Positions 11,816 to 21,339 of a stretch of 64,000 bases of DNA are shown here, piece after piece (position 1 is the first letter of the stretch; each line of letters begins with the position of its first letter). The notes beneath the pieces are model-generated. The model made no database searches, was not told where the DNA came from, and saw only the letters and a program-made list of their open reading frames with translations. The position numbers and the translations under genes were made by a program. The stretch is taken from assembly GCF_028640845.1 (NCBI RefSeq), contig NC_080540.1:278581524-278645523 (forward strand), in the 5' to 3' direction. Source of the stretch: Ahaetulla prasina. Its lineage: Eukaryota; Chordata; Lepidosauria; Squamata; Colubridae.

Positions 11816-12367
11816 ATAAATGTTGGTTGGTGCTGGAGGGGGGATGTGAGTTGTAGCAGATAGCTAGAGTATCAGGTGTAAGCTACCTGTCAAAATCTTT
11901 AGTTTGCTTCAGAAATATCTTGTTACTACTTAACAGAACAGAAGGTCAAGATATGTGTAAATAGTAAATTAGACTTTCACTATGTGATAGAGAACAGGAT
12001 CTCTCTAAATACTGAAATCATGGTCCAGGAGCTCCAAGGATTGAAGCACCAATACCCTTAGAGAAACCACTGAAAGAAGAAGTCATCCAGCATGGTCATT
12101 GTTGAAGTACAACAATGTGTGAATGTAAACTAGACAAGATGGAAAATACCATTTCTACATGACACACACGAAAGCCAACATTAGCAGAGCAGAGAAAGAC
12201 TGTGACATGTAGATATGTCCTTAAAGAATGGTTAAAGCATCTCCAAACTGAAGTTAAGGAAACTTTTACTGCGTCCAGTAGTTCATAGTCCTCGATTTTG
12301 AGAATTCTGGTTTTTTACTTCAAAACAAACTATATAGAGAATGCTAAATATAGAATGCAGTAGGTTA
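11816..12367. other. EGFLAM intron, no recognised element
   Basis: No coding motif or dispersed family was recognised between the LINE tail and the next SINE. Confidence 0.4.
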
Positions 12368-12545
12368 AAATGCAGTATTGCAGGCTGATTCTGCTGACTG
12401 CTAGCTCAAGGTTGACTCAGCCTTCCATCCTTCCTAGGTCAGTAAAATGAAGACCCAGATTGTTGGGGGCAATTTGTTGACTCTGAAGATGCTTAGAGAG
12501 GGCTGTAAAGCACTGTGAAGCAGTATACAAGTGTAAGTGCCATTA
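12368..12545 (+). mobile_element. SINE (type B), head truncated
   Basis: Starts within the body at tgcagtattgcaggc and continues through aaggttgactcagcc, aaaatgaagacccag and the GAGAGGGCTGTAAAGCACTG tail to a short ccattacta end. It ends only 34 bp from the donor side of the EGFLAM exon at 12579. Confidence 0.8.
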
Positions 12546-12578
12546 CTATATTATTGCCTTTTATCACCAGTGACTCAC

Positions 12579-12723
12579 CTGAGATTTTCCAGGAACTGGT
12601 GGACTGTTATCCAAACTAAGCCATCCATCTACTCCATCTCTAAATATAGTCACAGTGTGCCAACTGCCCAGTTTAATTTTGTCCTTGCTTGTCACTATTG
12701 CAATTCCAGTTCCACAGTTGAAT
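12579..12723 (-). CDS. EGFLAM: EGFLAM exon: middle of laminin G domain 1
   Basis: 145 nt, acceptor GTCTCAG/ATTCAAC and donor CTCAG/GTGAGT, entering at phase 2 and leaving at phase 0. The translation begins (R)[20 protein letters not shown], then includes [19 protein letters not shown] and ends PPVPGKSQ. The W-H-T-V and R-D-G strands are standard laminin G core. If both copies of the preceding 101 nt exon were spliced in, this exon would be read in another frame and hit a TAG after nine full codons. Confidence 0.95.
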
Positions 12724-13104
12724 CTGAGACCAATACAGGATAATGTGAGATAATCAAACTTAAATGCCTAAATTTCAGTTTGTTTATTTGTTCGCAGACC
12801 ATCACAATGGCTTTCTCTATCATCAAAGATTGATTAGTCATTTGACATCTACTGATATTTTTCTATTAAAAAGGAAATCTTTAAATATAATCATTTGAAG
12901 AAATCAGCAATGCAGTACTTACCATACCATACCTACCACATACTTAAAAGAGGGGAAAAAAGATTGCTAAATTTTGAGATTTCATGACCTTACACCCAAA
13001 ACTCAAAAAAAATAATAATCTGAAAACCCTCGGCAGATTTTGAGCATTTTTAATTTTTAACCATGTACTATATTACCAAAATATTAACTAGTCTTATCTC
13101 TTAA

Positions 13105-13459
13105 AGGTAAAGGTAAAGGTTCCACTCGCACATATGTGCTAGTCATTGCCGACTCTAGGGGCAGTGCTCATCTCCGTTTCAAAGCCGAAGAGGCAGCACT
13201 GTCCGAAGATGTCTCCGTGGTCATGTGGCCGGCATGAGTAAACACCAAAGGCGCACGGAATGCTGTTACCTTCCCACCAAAGGTGGTCCATATTTTACTA
13301 CTTGCATTTTTTACGTGCTTTCGAACTGCTAGGTTGGCAGAAGCTGGGACAAGTAACGGGAGCTTCACCCCGTTATGTGGCACTAGGGATTCAAACTGCT
13401 GAACTGCCAACCTTTTGATCAACAAGCTCAACGTCTTAGCTAATGACCACCATGTCCCT
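13105..13459 (-). mobile_element. tRNA-derived SINE (type A), full length
   Basis: Minus-strand SINE. The head near 13459 is a tRNA-like region with a B-box-like ttcaaactgctgaactgcc (reverse of a GTTCGAATCC-type motif). The body has caaaggtggtcc and tcatgtggcc, and the tail is a CCTTTACC repeat at 13105-13120. It is flanked by the 16 bp duplication tagtcttatctcttaa (13089-13104 and 13460-13475). Position 13140, inside this SINE, is where the 1,100 bp duplication begins. Confidence 0.9.
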
Positions 13460-13964
13460 TAGTCTTATCTCTTAAGTGTTAACAATCCCATATTTTCATA
13501 GCCTTAGTACTTCTACAGAATCTAGCACTTAAAAAATGTCCTAGCAATCGTTATTTTAATCTGTCCTTTTATGTTTCTTTTACTGTCGGCATAAGAAAAG
13601 GTCTTTCTTGATTCTTTTTTTTGACAAAAGGACTTCAAGGGTTTTGAATCCTCTAATTGTAGACATGAAAAAGAGAATGTCAGTTAAATAAATAAGAAGC
13701 CATCAACTTCCTGAAATGATTTGAAGATTCACAGAGTCTGCCTTGATGTCCCAATGCAGCAAGGGAATACTCCCAACTCCCTGATAAGAGCTAACACTAT
13801 GGTAATAATTCCATATATGAAATTAAGCTGCCACTGAGTTGATTGACAAGGCAGAAGACTGTAAGTTATTTGTCTCCTGACCTTGTGCTTATCTCCACTT
13901 ATTTTTAAGTGAACAATCTGGAAAGAGTAAAAAGATCCTGTAGCTATTTTTCTTTATTGCTTAC

Positions 13965-14065
13965 CTGAATTGAACATTTTGCCTGATGATTGCCAGTGAC
14001 ATGAAATCACCCCGACCATGCTCATTCTCTCCACAATACAGAAGCAAACCATCCTCTCCTTCTGC
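13965..14065 (-). CDS. EGFLAM: EGFLAM duplicated exon, copy 2 in transcript order: laminin G-1
   Basis: 101 nt, acceptor TTCCTAG/GCAGAAG and donor TTCAG/GTAAGC, phase 0 in and phase 2 out. The translation begins [20 protein letters not shown] and ends [13 protein letters not shown](R). It holds the E-D-G-L-L-L-Y and G-D-F-M-S-L strands of laminin G-1, almost identical to vertebrate pikachurin. An identical exon with the same splice sites is at 19236-19336, 5,271 bp upstream in the gene. Because 101 is not a multiple of three, only one copy can be used in a productive mRNA. This copy is nearer the next exon (12723). Which copy is used cannot be told from the sequence. Confidence 0.93.
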
Positions 14066-14106
14066 CTAGGAATGCAAAAAGAAAATCTAAAAGTCATTTA
14101 GAAGTA

Positions 14107-14239
14107 CAGTGGTACCTTGGTACTGGACTGCTTTGAAACTCGGCAAATTTGGTACTCAATGCATTTTGACGTGAACATTTTGTCTTGGTACTCATCACTT
14201 GTTTGGTACTGAACACACAAGCTAGATGTTATGTCCCCC
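14107..14239. mobile_element. Left end of a TIR element, cut by the duplication boundary
   Basis: Begins CAGTGGTACCTTGGTACTGG, the same terminal repeat as at 19378. It runs through ctaga (14224-14228) and 13 bp of the LTR end (tgttatgtccccc), then is replaced by the L2 LINE. Confidence 0.85.
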
Positions 14240-15360
14240 GCCAGTGGTGGCGACGGCGGTGGCGGCCGGCTCGGCGATCCCTTGGGAGGAGCCTGGAGCT
14301 CTCTTCCTCCCAGCGGTATGATCTTCAGTGGCGGCAATGGCGGTAGCGGCGGCCTGGCCTGGCCTGGCCTGGCCGGTCTGGGGGTGGCCTGGCCCGCCGG
14401 GGGGGCCCTGGGCCCCGCGGACCGGCCTGGGGGGCGGAGCGGTGGTGTGGCCCAGCGGGCCCAGCGGGCCCAGCGACAGTGCCCTATTCCAGCGGCCTAT
14501 TCCAGCGGCCAGGCCGGCTGGGCGGCCTATTTGGAGAGTGCAGGTGGGCCCGATGGACGCCTTGCTGGTACCATCTGGAGGATGTCCTCGGGCCTAGTGG
14601 TCGTCCTCTCTATTATTTTTACCACCTAAAGGACGTCTATGGACCGCCTGCTGGGGGGGGGACCTTTTTAAGACCCTGCTCCCCCCCCCTCGGATTTTTG
14701 GGGAGACAAGGCTTAGCGGCTGGCGGCCTTGCCTGGTGGATGTCCCTGGCCTAACAGTGTAACAGCTTCCCCCTTCCTTCCTTAACCACCCCTCGGGACT
14801 GTAGAATGAGGGGTTGGTGAAAACGACTGAATTATGGCGGTGTTATTCATCTACCGCCCAAGAACTATGCCTCAACTGTGCCTACCCGGAATTGCGGAAT
14901 TATCAATTATCATCTTGACTGGTCCAGGATGGGCTTGTTTGCGGACTCTTAGTATGCGGACTTTTACAGCGGCCGACCTTCTTGCCCTCGAGATTCCCTC
15001 TCTCGGGTTTGGCCCCTACACTATCGAGGGCCCATCTTGAGGACGGGTTTTGGAACCCGAGGTGGCATGCCAAAATAGGAGACTTAGGGATTTTAATTAA
15101 TTGTTTTAATCGTTTTTAAGGGAGTTTTAATGGGAATTTTAATGGGAATTTTAATGCGGGGGTGGATGGGTGGGGAAAACCCGTCAGGGAGGGCTAGGTC
15201 CACCATGTGTTGGCGGTAACTTAATAGGTCCTGGGGTTATGGCGAGGGTGTCGTTCCAGTTTGTCAGGGTCGAGTTATTACTACGGTAAGTGGGAGAGGC
15301 AGATATGACGGAAGGGGGCCACATCAGGTCTCGGGGCTCGCCCTCGCTGTTCTGACGATT

Positions 15361-16119
15361 GTGCTCCGGCCCCAGAAATTTCCCGTGACCAGTGGCCAGA
15401 GTAATCGGGACCTGGGCCTCCGGCTGATGTTATGTAATGCCAGGTCCATGGTTAATAAAGCCCCTGATTGCAGATCTTATTCAGGAAGGGACCACGGACG
15501 TTATGGGCATTACGGAGACCTGGTTGGGCACCGAGGGGGTCCCCTAGTGGTGATGTGCCCACCAGGCTTCCGAGCATTCCATCAGCCGAGGGCCCAGGGT
15601 AGGGGTGGAGGGGTGGCGGTTATTATTAAGGAGAGTCTCGAGCCGAGGGAAACCACTGTGCCTCAGATAGCTGGGTGTGAATCCCTCTTCGTGAAGTGGG
15701 GTCGTAGAACTCAGGTGGGCTTGTTGATCACGTACCTGGCTCCTTGCTGCGTGACTACAGCCCTGCCTGAGCTGTTGGAGTTGCTGGCCGGGTTGGCAGT
15801 TGAAACCCCCAGACTGTTGGTCATGGGGGATTTCAATTTGCCATCAGCCGGCGTAGCATCTTCGGCAGCTCAGGAGTTCATGGCTTCCATGACGGCCATG
15901 GACCTGATTCAGTTAATTGACGGCCCTACCCACGTCGGGGGAGGTACCCTAGATCTGATTTTTATCTCTGGCCAGTGGTCTAATGATCTGGTTTTAAATG
16001 ATTTAGTTGTTGAACCTTTGTCATGGTCAGATCATTTTCTCCTTCGTCTAGACTTTCTGACCGCTACCCACCACCGCGGGAGACGGAACCAATGCGCTGG
16101 TTCCGTCCCAGGCGCCTGA
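15361..16119 (+). pseudogene. L2 LINE endonuclease domain (frameshifted)
   Basis: AP-endonuclease-type domain. Visible motifs are LRLMLCNARSMVNKA at the start, a MGITETWL motif that sits in a different frame around 15500, VMGDFNLPSAG (the catalytic D-F-N), and LSWSDHFLLRLDF (the S-D-H motif). This enzyme nicks target DNA to prime reverse transcription. The frame breaks near 15460 and again after 16080, where the linker to the reverse transcriptase continues in other frames (16023-16253). Confidence 0.85.
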
Positions 16120-16434
16120 TGGACCGGAGAGGTTCCTGGCGGAGCTTGGGCGTTCCCGAGCACCTGGCCCACGACTCGACTGAAGAGCTAGTTGCGGCCT
16201 GGGAGCGGGCGCGGCTGGAGCTTTGGACCGTGTCGTGCCTTTGCGGCCTCTGACCCGGCGTCGGTCTCAACCAGCTCCTTGGTTCTCCGAGGAGCTGAGG
16301 GAGATGAAGCGCGGAGAAGGCGCCTAGAGAGTGCCTGGAGATCCAGCCGCTCTGAGGCTGACGGACACTAGTTAGGTCCTATAGTAGGACCTACCTAGTG
16401 GCAATGAGGGTTCGGCGTTCTCGTTCCTCCCTCA

Positions 16435-18200
16435 TTGCGTCGGCAGATAACCGCCCGGCCGCCCTGTTTGGTGACCCGCTCTCTCCTTCAACAGGAGGCG
16501 GGAGGACCCCTAAGGCGTGCCGAGGAGTTTAACGGTTATCTATACGACAAAATCGTTCAGCTTCAGGACGGATTGGATCAAAATTGGGTAGATCCAGGCG
16601 AGGGTTCTGAGGCCCGTCTTGTTGAGGTGGTTTGGGATGACTTTGCTCCTGTGACTTCCGAGGACATGGACAGGTTGCTGGGTAGGCTGAGCACCACATG
16701 TTTACTGGATCCGTGTCCCTCCTGGTTAGTACTGGCTACTCAGGAGGTGACGCGAGGCTGGCTCCAGGGGATTACAAATGCTTCTTTGCGGGAGGGGGTC
16801 TTTCCCGCGGCCTTGAAAGAGGCAGTGGTGAGACCCCTCCTCAAGAAGCCTTCCCTGGACCCAGCTGTTTTAGGGAACTACCGGCCAGTCTCCAATCTTC
16901 GCTTCACGGCGAAGGTTGTTGAGAGTGTGGTGGCATGTCAGCTACCCCAGTACCTGGATGAAGCTGTCTATCTAGACCCGTTCCAGTCCGGCTTCCGGCC
17001 CGGATACAGTACGGAGACAGCTTTGGTCGCACTGGTGGATGATCTCTGGAGGGCCAGGGATAGGGGTTATTCCTCTGCCCTGGTCCTATTAGATCTCTCA
17101 GCGGCTTTTGATACCATCGACCATGGTATCCTGCTGCGCCGGTTGGAGGGGTTGGGAGTGGGAGGCACCGTTTATCGGTGGTTCTCCTCCTACCTCTCTG
17201 ATCGGACGCAGACGGTGTTGACAGGGGCAGAGATCGACTCAAGGTGCCTCATGTGTGGGGTGCCGCGGGGTCGATTCTCTCACCCTCCTGTTCAACATCT
17301 ATATGAAGCCGCTGGGTGAGATCATCAGTGGCTTTGGGGTGAGATACCAACTGTCGCTGATGATACTCAGCTGTACTTTTCCACCCGGGCCACCCCAGTG
17401 AAGCTGTCGAAGTGCTGTCCCGGTGTCTGGAGGCCGTGCGGGTCTGGATGGGGAGGAACAGGCTCAAACTTAATCCCTCCAAGGCGGAGTGGCTGTGGAT
17501 GCGGCACCTCGGTACAGTCAGCTGCAGATGCGGCTGTCTGTCGGGGTGAATCATTGGCCCGATGGAGAAGGTACGCAACTTGGGCGTGCTCCTGGATGGT
17601 CGGTTGTCCTTTGAAGACCATTTGGCGACCGTCTCCAGGAGAGCATTTTACCAGGTTCGCCTGATCCGCCAGTTGCGTCCCTTCCTGGACCGGGATGCCT
17701 TATGCACAGTCACTCATGCTCTCGTTACCTCTCGCCTGGACTACTGCAATGCTCTCTACATGGGGCTCCCCTTGGAGGGCACCCGGGGACTTCAGCTAGT
17801 TCAGGACGCGGCTGCGCGGGGTATTGGGGGGGCGTCTCGGGGCTCCCACATAACACCTATCCTGCGCAGACTGCACTGGCTACCTGTTGTTTTCCGGGTG
17901 CGCTTCAAGGTATTGGTTACCACCTTTAAAGCGCTCCATGGCTTAGGACCGGGCTATCTACGGGACCGTCTACTGCCGGCTTCTATCTCCCATCGTCCGG
18001 TACGTTCCCACAGAGAGGGACTCCTCAGGGTGCCGTCAGCCAAACAGTGTCGACTGGCGGCCCCCAGGGGGAGGGCCTTCTCTGTGGGGGCTCCGACCCT
18101 GTGGAACGAACTTCCCCTCGGACTTCGACAATTACCTGACCTTAGGACCTTTCGCCGCGAACTTAAAACTTATTTATTCCGTATGGCTGGACTAGCCTGA
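16435..18200 (+). pseudogene. L2 LINE reverse transcriptase (frameshifted)
   Basis: Reverse transcriptase in three pieces. 16435-17319 has EEFNGYLYDKIVQLQDG, NYRPVSNLRF, LDPFQSGFRPGYSTETALV and motif A LLDLSAAFDTIDHG. A one-base loss near 17270 breaks motif B (expected G-V-P-Q-G-S), and another near 17355 falls beside the catalytic ADD (motif C). The C-terminal part resumes at 17562-18200 (LGVLLDGRLSFEDH, SRLDYCNALYMGLP, LWNELPLGLRQ). The 36 kb copy is intact across these breaks. Confidence 0.88.
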
Positions 18201-18383
18201 TTCTTATATTTATTGGATGGGTTTTTAAAATTCTGTGATTTTATGGGGAAGTACGTTTTTTAATATTTTGGGCATTTAAATTAGTTTTTTAAGGGATGTT
18301 TTTAATTATTGTATGTATGTATATTTTATCTGCCTGTTCACTGCCCTGAGTCCTTCGGGAGAAGGGCGGTATACAAATTAAAA

Positions 18384-18412
18384 TATTATTATTATTATTA
18401 TTATTATTATTA
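18384..18412. repeat. (ATT)n tail of the L2 LINE
   Basis: About nine ATT units form the 3' tail and end in TATTAG, where the right copy of the 1,100 bp repeat starts. Confidence 0.9.
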
Positions 18413-18730
18413 GTCATTGCCGACTCTAGGGGCAGTGCTCATCTCCGTTTCAAAGCCGAAGAGGCAGCGCTGTCCGAAGACGTCTCCGTGGTCATGTGGC
18501 CGGCATGAGTAAACACCAAAGGCGCACGGAATGCTGTTACCTTCCCACCAAAGGTGGTCCATATTTTACTACTTGCATTTTTTACGTGCTTTCGAACTGC
18601 TAGGTTGGCAGAAGCTGGGACAAGTAACGGGAGCTTCACCCCGTTATGTGGCACTAGGGATTCAAACTGCTGAACTGCCAACCTTTTGATCAACAAGCTC
18701 AACGTCTTAGCTAATGACCACCATGTCCCT
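18411..18730 (-). mobile_element. SINE (type A), partial, duplicated
   Basis: Second copy of the SINE at 13105-13459, lacking its 3' tail because the duplication boundary falls inside it. Confidence 0.92.
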
Positions 18731-19235
18731 TAGTCTTATCTCTTAAGTGTTAACAATCCCATATTTTCATAGCCTTAGTACTTCTACAGAATCTAGCACT
18801 TAAAAAATGTCCTAGCAATCGTTATTTTAATCTGTCCTTTTATGTTTCTTTTACTGTCGGCATAAGAAAAGGTCTTTCTTGATTCTTTTTTTTGACAAAA
18901 GGACTTCAAGGGTTTTGAATCCTCTAATTGTAGACATGAAAAAGAGAATGTCAGTTAAATAAATAAGAAGCCATCAACTTCCTGAAATGATTTGAAGATT
19001 CACAGAGTCTGCCTTGATGTCCCAATACAGCAAGGGAATACTCCCAACTCCCTGATAAGAGCTAACACTATGGTAATAATTCCATATATGAAATTAAGCT
19101 GCCACTGAGTTGATTGACAAGGCAGAAGACTGTAAGTTATTTGTCTCCTGACCTTGTGCTTATCTCCACTTATTTTTAAGTGAACAATCTGGAAAGAGTA
19201 AAAAGATCCTGTAGCTATTTTTCTTTATTGCTTAC

Positions 19236-19336
19236 CTGAATTGAACATTTTGCCTGATGATTGCCAGTGACATGAAATCACCCCGACCATGCTCATTCTC
19301 TCCACAATACAGAAGCAAACCATCCTCTCCTTCTGC
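19236..19336 (-). CDS. EGFLAM: EGFLAM duplicated exon, copy 1 in transcript order: laminin G-1
   Basis: Identical in sequence and splice sites to 13965-14065. In transcript order it comes first after the exon at 23355-23455, whose phase 0 donor fits it. It encodes [20 protein letters not shown] and onward. Its presence is explained by the 1,100 bp duplication around the L2 LINE. If this copy is used, the intron to 12723 spans the whole LINE and the other copy must be skipped. If the other copy is used, this one must be skipped. A fully redundant or mutually exclusive exon pair is possible, but an assembly duplication is not excluded. Confidence 0.85.
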
Positions 19337-19377
19337 CTAGGAATGCAAAAAGAAAATCTAAAAGTCATTTAGAAGTA

Positions 19378-20729
19378 CAGTGGTACCTTGGTACTGGACT
19401 GCTTTGAAACTCGGCAAATTTGGTACTCAATGCATTTTGACGTGAACATTTTGTCTTGGTACTCATCACTTGTTTGGTACTGAACACACAAGCTAGATGT
19501 TATGTCCCCCTCCCCACTTCACAGAGAAAACGCAAAGACACGTGTCTCCCAGTCTTTTATTTGCTACAGACCTGATTGTCTTCAGTTGAAAAAATACTTG
19601 GCAGTGACCGTGCAAAAGCCTGCCAAGTTCTGAGTCCATTATCTTGTGTCCAAGATCCGTTGCCAAAACTCACTGACAAAGTCCTTTAACTCTCCAACAA
19701 CCGAGCTGCAGTGCACCTGTCGTGTCCCACTCCTCCGCTGACGGCCGGGTCGGGGAAGTCCATATCAAGCGTGCCTCTGCAGCTCTGCCAAAGTCCTATC
19801 AGAGTTCTCAAGGCAGGCAGGAGACCAGGAAGTGACTTCAGCAATCCAAGTTAGACTTTGCCTGACTCAGAGAATGCCAGAAAGCAGATCCTTTATATAG
19901 GCCATGGGGTGTGGCTCCATGACTCAGCACTTATCCAGGCCTGCCCCTCCCTTCCTTTTGGTGACGTTGCCTCTCCATTCTCTGGAAGCGTGGGTCTATC
20001 CATTGCATCGTTTCGTCTCCAGCTGTTGGTAATCTCAGCTCGTGGCTGGCTTCAGGCGCACATGCTATCGGAGGGAGGTTTGTTTGTTTGGCCTGTCCAG
20101 GCATGGTGCCAGGGCTGGGGGCTGGAGGCATGCCAGGACATTCTTCCGAACTATCAGCGTCTGGCAGGAGATAAGAGGGGCCTGGCTGCGGCAGGGGAAG
20201 CGAGCGAGACACAACAGCACCCTTGGTAGCTTTTTTGTTCATCACAAGGCCCACATGGCAGCTCCACCCACTTTTATACTCTGTGGGGTGTGGCTTAGTG
20301 ACTCAGCAATCTCTGAGCCTGCCACACCTTTTCCTCTGCTGCGTACGCTTATCTTTTCGTCACTGCCTTGGATCAATCCAGGATTGATCATCATCAACTG
20401 GGACTTGAGGGGTTGCCAGGGAAGAGGAGGGTGTGGGAGAGGGAGGCCTTGTCAGCTCCTCCTCCTGGCCTGCAGCTGGAACTTGGGGCGGTGCCAGTGA
20501 GGAGGGTCGTGGCGAGGGAGGCCTTGCTGGCTCCGCTCCCTCACTCTCCAAGTCACTCTTCTCCATGAGGACATGTTCGGGGACCGGAGTCACAACACTA
20601 GAACTTGGCAGTGTCGGTCACCTTGTGACTAATACATTATTCCCAATGGGAAAAATTTGTTTGGTACTTGGCATTTTTGGTACTCATCATGCATCCTGCA
20701 ATCAATTAACAAGTACCGAAGTACCACTG
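19378..20729. mobile_element. Short TIR DNA element carrying a solo LTR
   Basis: The left terminus CAGTGGTACCTTGGTAC and right terminus GTACCGAAGTACCACTG are near-perfect inverted repeats. Removing the LTR (19498-20597) leaves about 250 bp, the size of a MITE. It contains several ggtactcat/ggtacttgg sub-repeats. The target-site duplication is not clear (TA before, TG after), so the superfamily is uncertain. Confidence 0.75.
19498..20597 (-). mobile_element. Solo LTR, 1.1 kb, inside the TIR element
   Basis: Begins TGTTATGTCC and ends GGAGTCACAACA, with a 5 bp duplication ctaga (19493-19497 and 20598-20602). An AATAAA-type signal lies on the minus strand near 19560, so the LTR reads leftward. 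It includes two diverged copies of a block with ggggtgtggct and gactcagca (about 19900-19930 and 20280-20310). No internal retroviral genes are present, so it is a solo LTR left by recombination. Confidence 0.85.
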
Positions 20730-21236
20730 TGTAGTATAAAGCTGGAAAAGGTATAGATAGAGGCATCTGAAAAAGCGGACTGTTCTCCATTAAATGGACT
20801 GTACCATGGTGTGTATGGGGGGGTCTTTATTTCTGAGCAAATAAAATAATATGACTAAAGTTATGCATCAAGTGAAATATGTAGACAAAGTAATGTTCTT
20901 CTACTTTTATCATTTAGAATTTAGGGTCATGGACTCAAATTAAATGTAGTGATTTAAAACCATAAAAAGAAGTGGGGCAGAAGTTCCTGCACAAAACGTG
21001 GAATTAAATGTTATCAGATGGAGTGATGGTCACTGGTATAGATTGGTTTTTAAAAGAGAACCAGACGAACTCATGGACTAGATTGTCAGTCTTGACTGCT
21101 GTAAATACCCAAAGATCAAAGGTGGCAGTTTTTGTGTGTATACCTTTGAGTCAGATTTTGACTCCTGGAGTAATCTCTGCCACTGCCTGCTTCCTATGAC
21201 TGAGGGAGGATCAGAATAAGCACAGTCCCAGTTTCA
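20730..21236. other. EGFLAM intron, no recognised element
   Basis: No coding motif or family recognised. 21237-21303 contains a small piece of the CAGGTAGTCC MITE family (tttaatgacc...aatgaggactac). Confidence 0.4.
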
Positions 21237-21339
21237 CTTAGGAAGCACTTTATTTAATGACCAAGTTGCTGGTCCCAATTGTGGTCACTAAATGAGGACT
21301 ACTTAAATGTTCTTCATTTGATACTGTTCTAAGTGAAGC

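Larger units (their letters stand above)
13140..14239. repeat. 1,100 bp direct repeat, left copy
   Basis: Matches 18411-19510 at a constant offset of 5,271 bp with no indels. Differences seen: 13198 A versus G, 13210 T versus C, 13756 G versus A. It contains most of a SINE, intronic DNA, an EGFLAM exon (13965-14065), the left end of a TIR element (14107) and the first 13 bp of an LTR. It stops exactly where the L2 LINE starts. Confidence 0.97.
14240..18410 (+). mobile_element. L2-type LINE, near full length (4.17 kb)
   Basis: Non-LTR retrotransposon antisense to EGFLAM. It has a GC-rich 5' region (14240-14760) with GGC and TGGCC repeats, an endonuclease region (15361-16119), a reverse transcriptase region (16435-18200), and a 3' UTR with a CCGCCCTGAG-like hairpin (gccctgagtc...gaagggcgg) ending in (ATT)n at 18384-18410. 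RT residues LLKKPSLDPAVLGNYRPVSN and LLDLSAAFDTIDHGILL point to the L2 clade. It is flanked on both sides directly by the 1,100 bp repeat. The ORFs carry several single-base frameshifts. Confidence 0.92.
18411..19510. repeat. 1,100 bp direct repeat, right copy
   Basis: Copy of 13140-14239. It starts inside the SINE (tagtcattgcc) directly after the LINE tail and runs on past 19510 into the rest of the LTR. At 18469 and 18481 it keeps CpG states that are TpG/CpA in the left copy. Confidence 0.97.

Noticed and set aside
14231..14754. Gly/Pro/Ala-rich open frames of 89-132 codons
   Set aside because: All three frames of the GC-rich L2 5' region are open at once because of composition; no domain is visible.
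13168..18702. Two identical 87-codon minus-strand frames (13168-13431 and 18439-18702)
   Set aside because: They are translations of a SINE present twice because of the 1,100 bp duplication, not a gene family.
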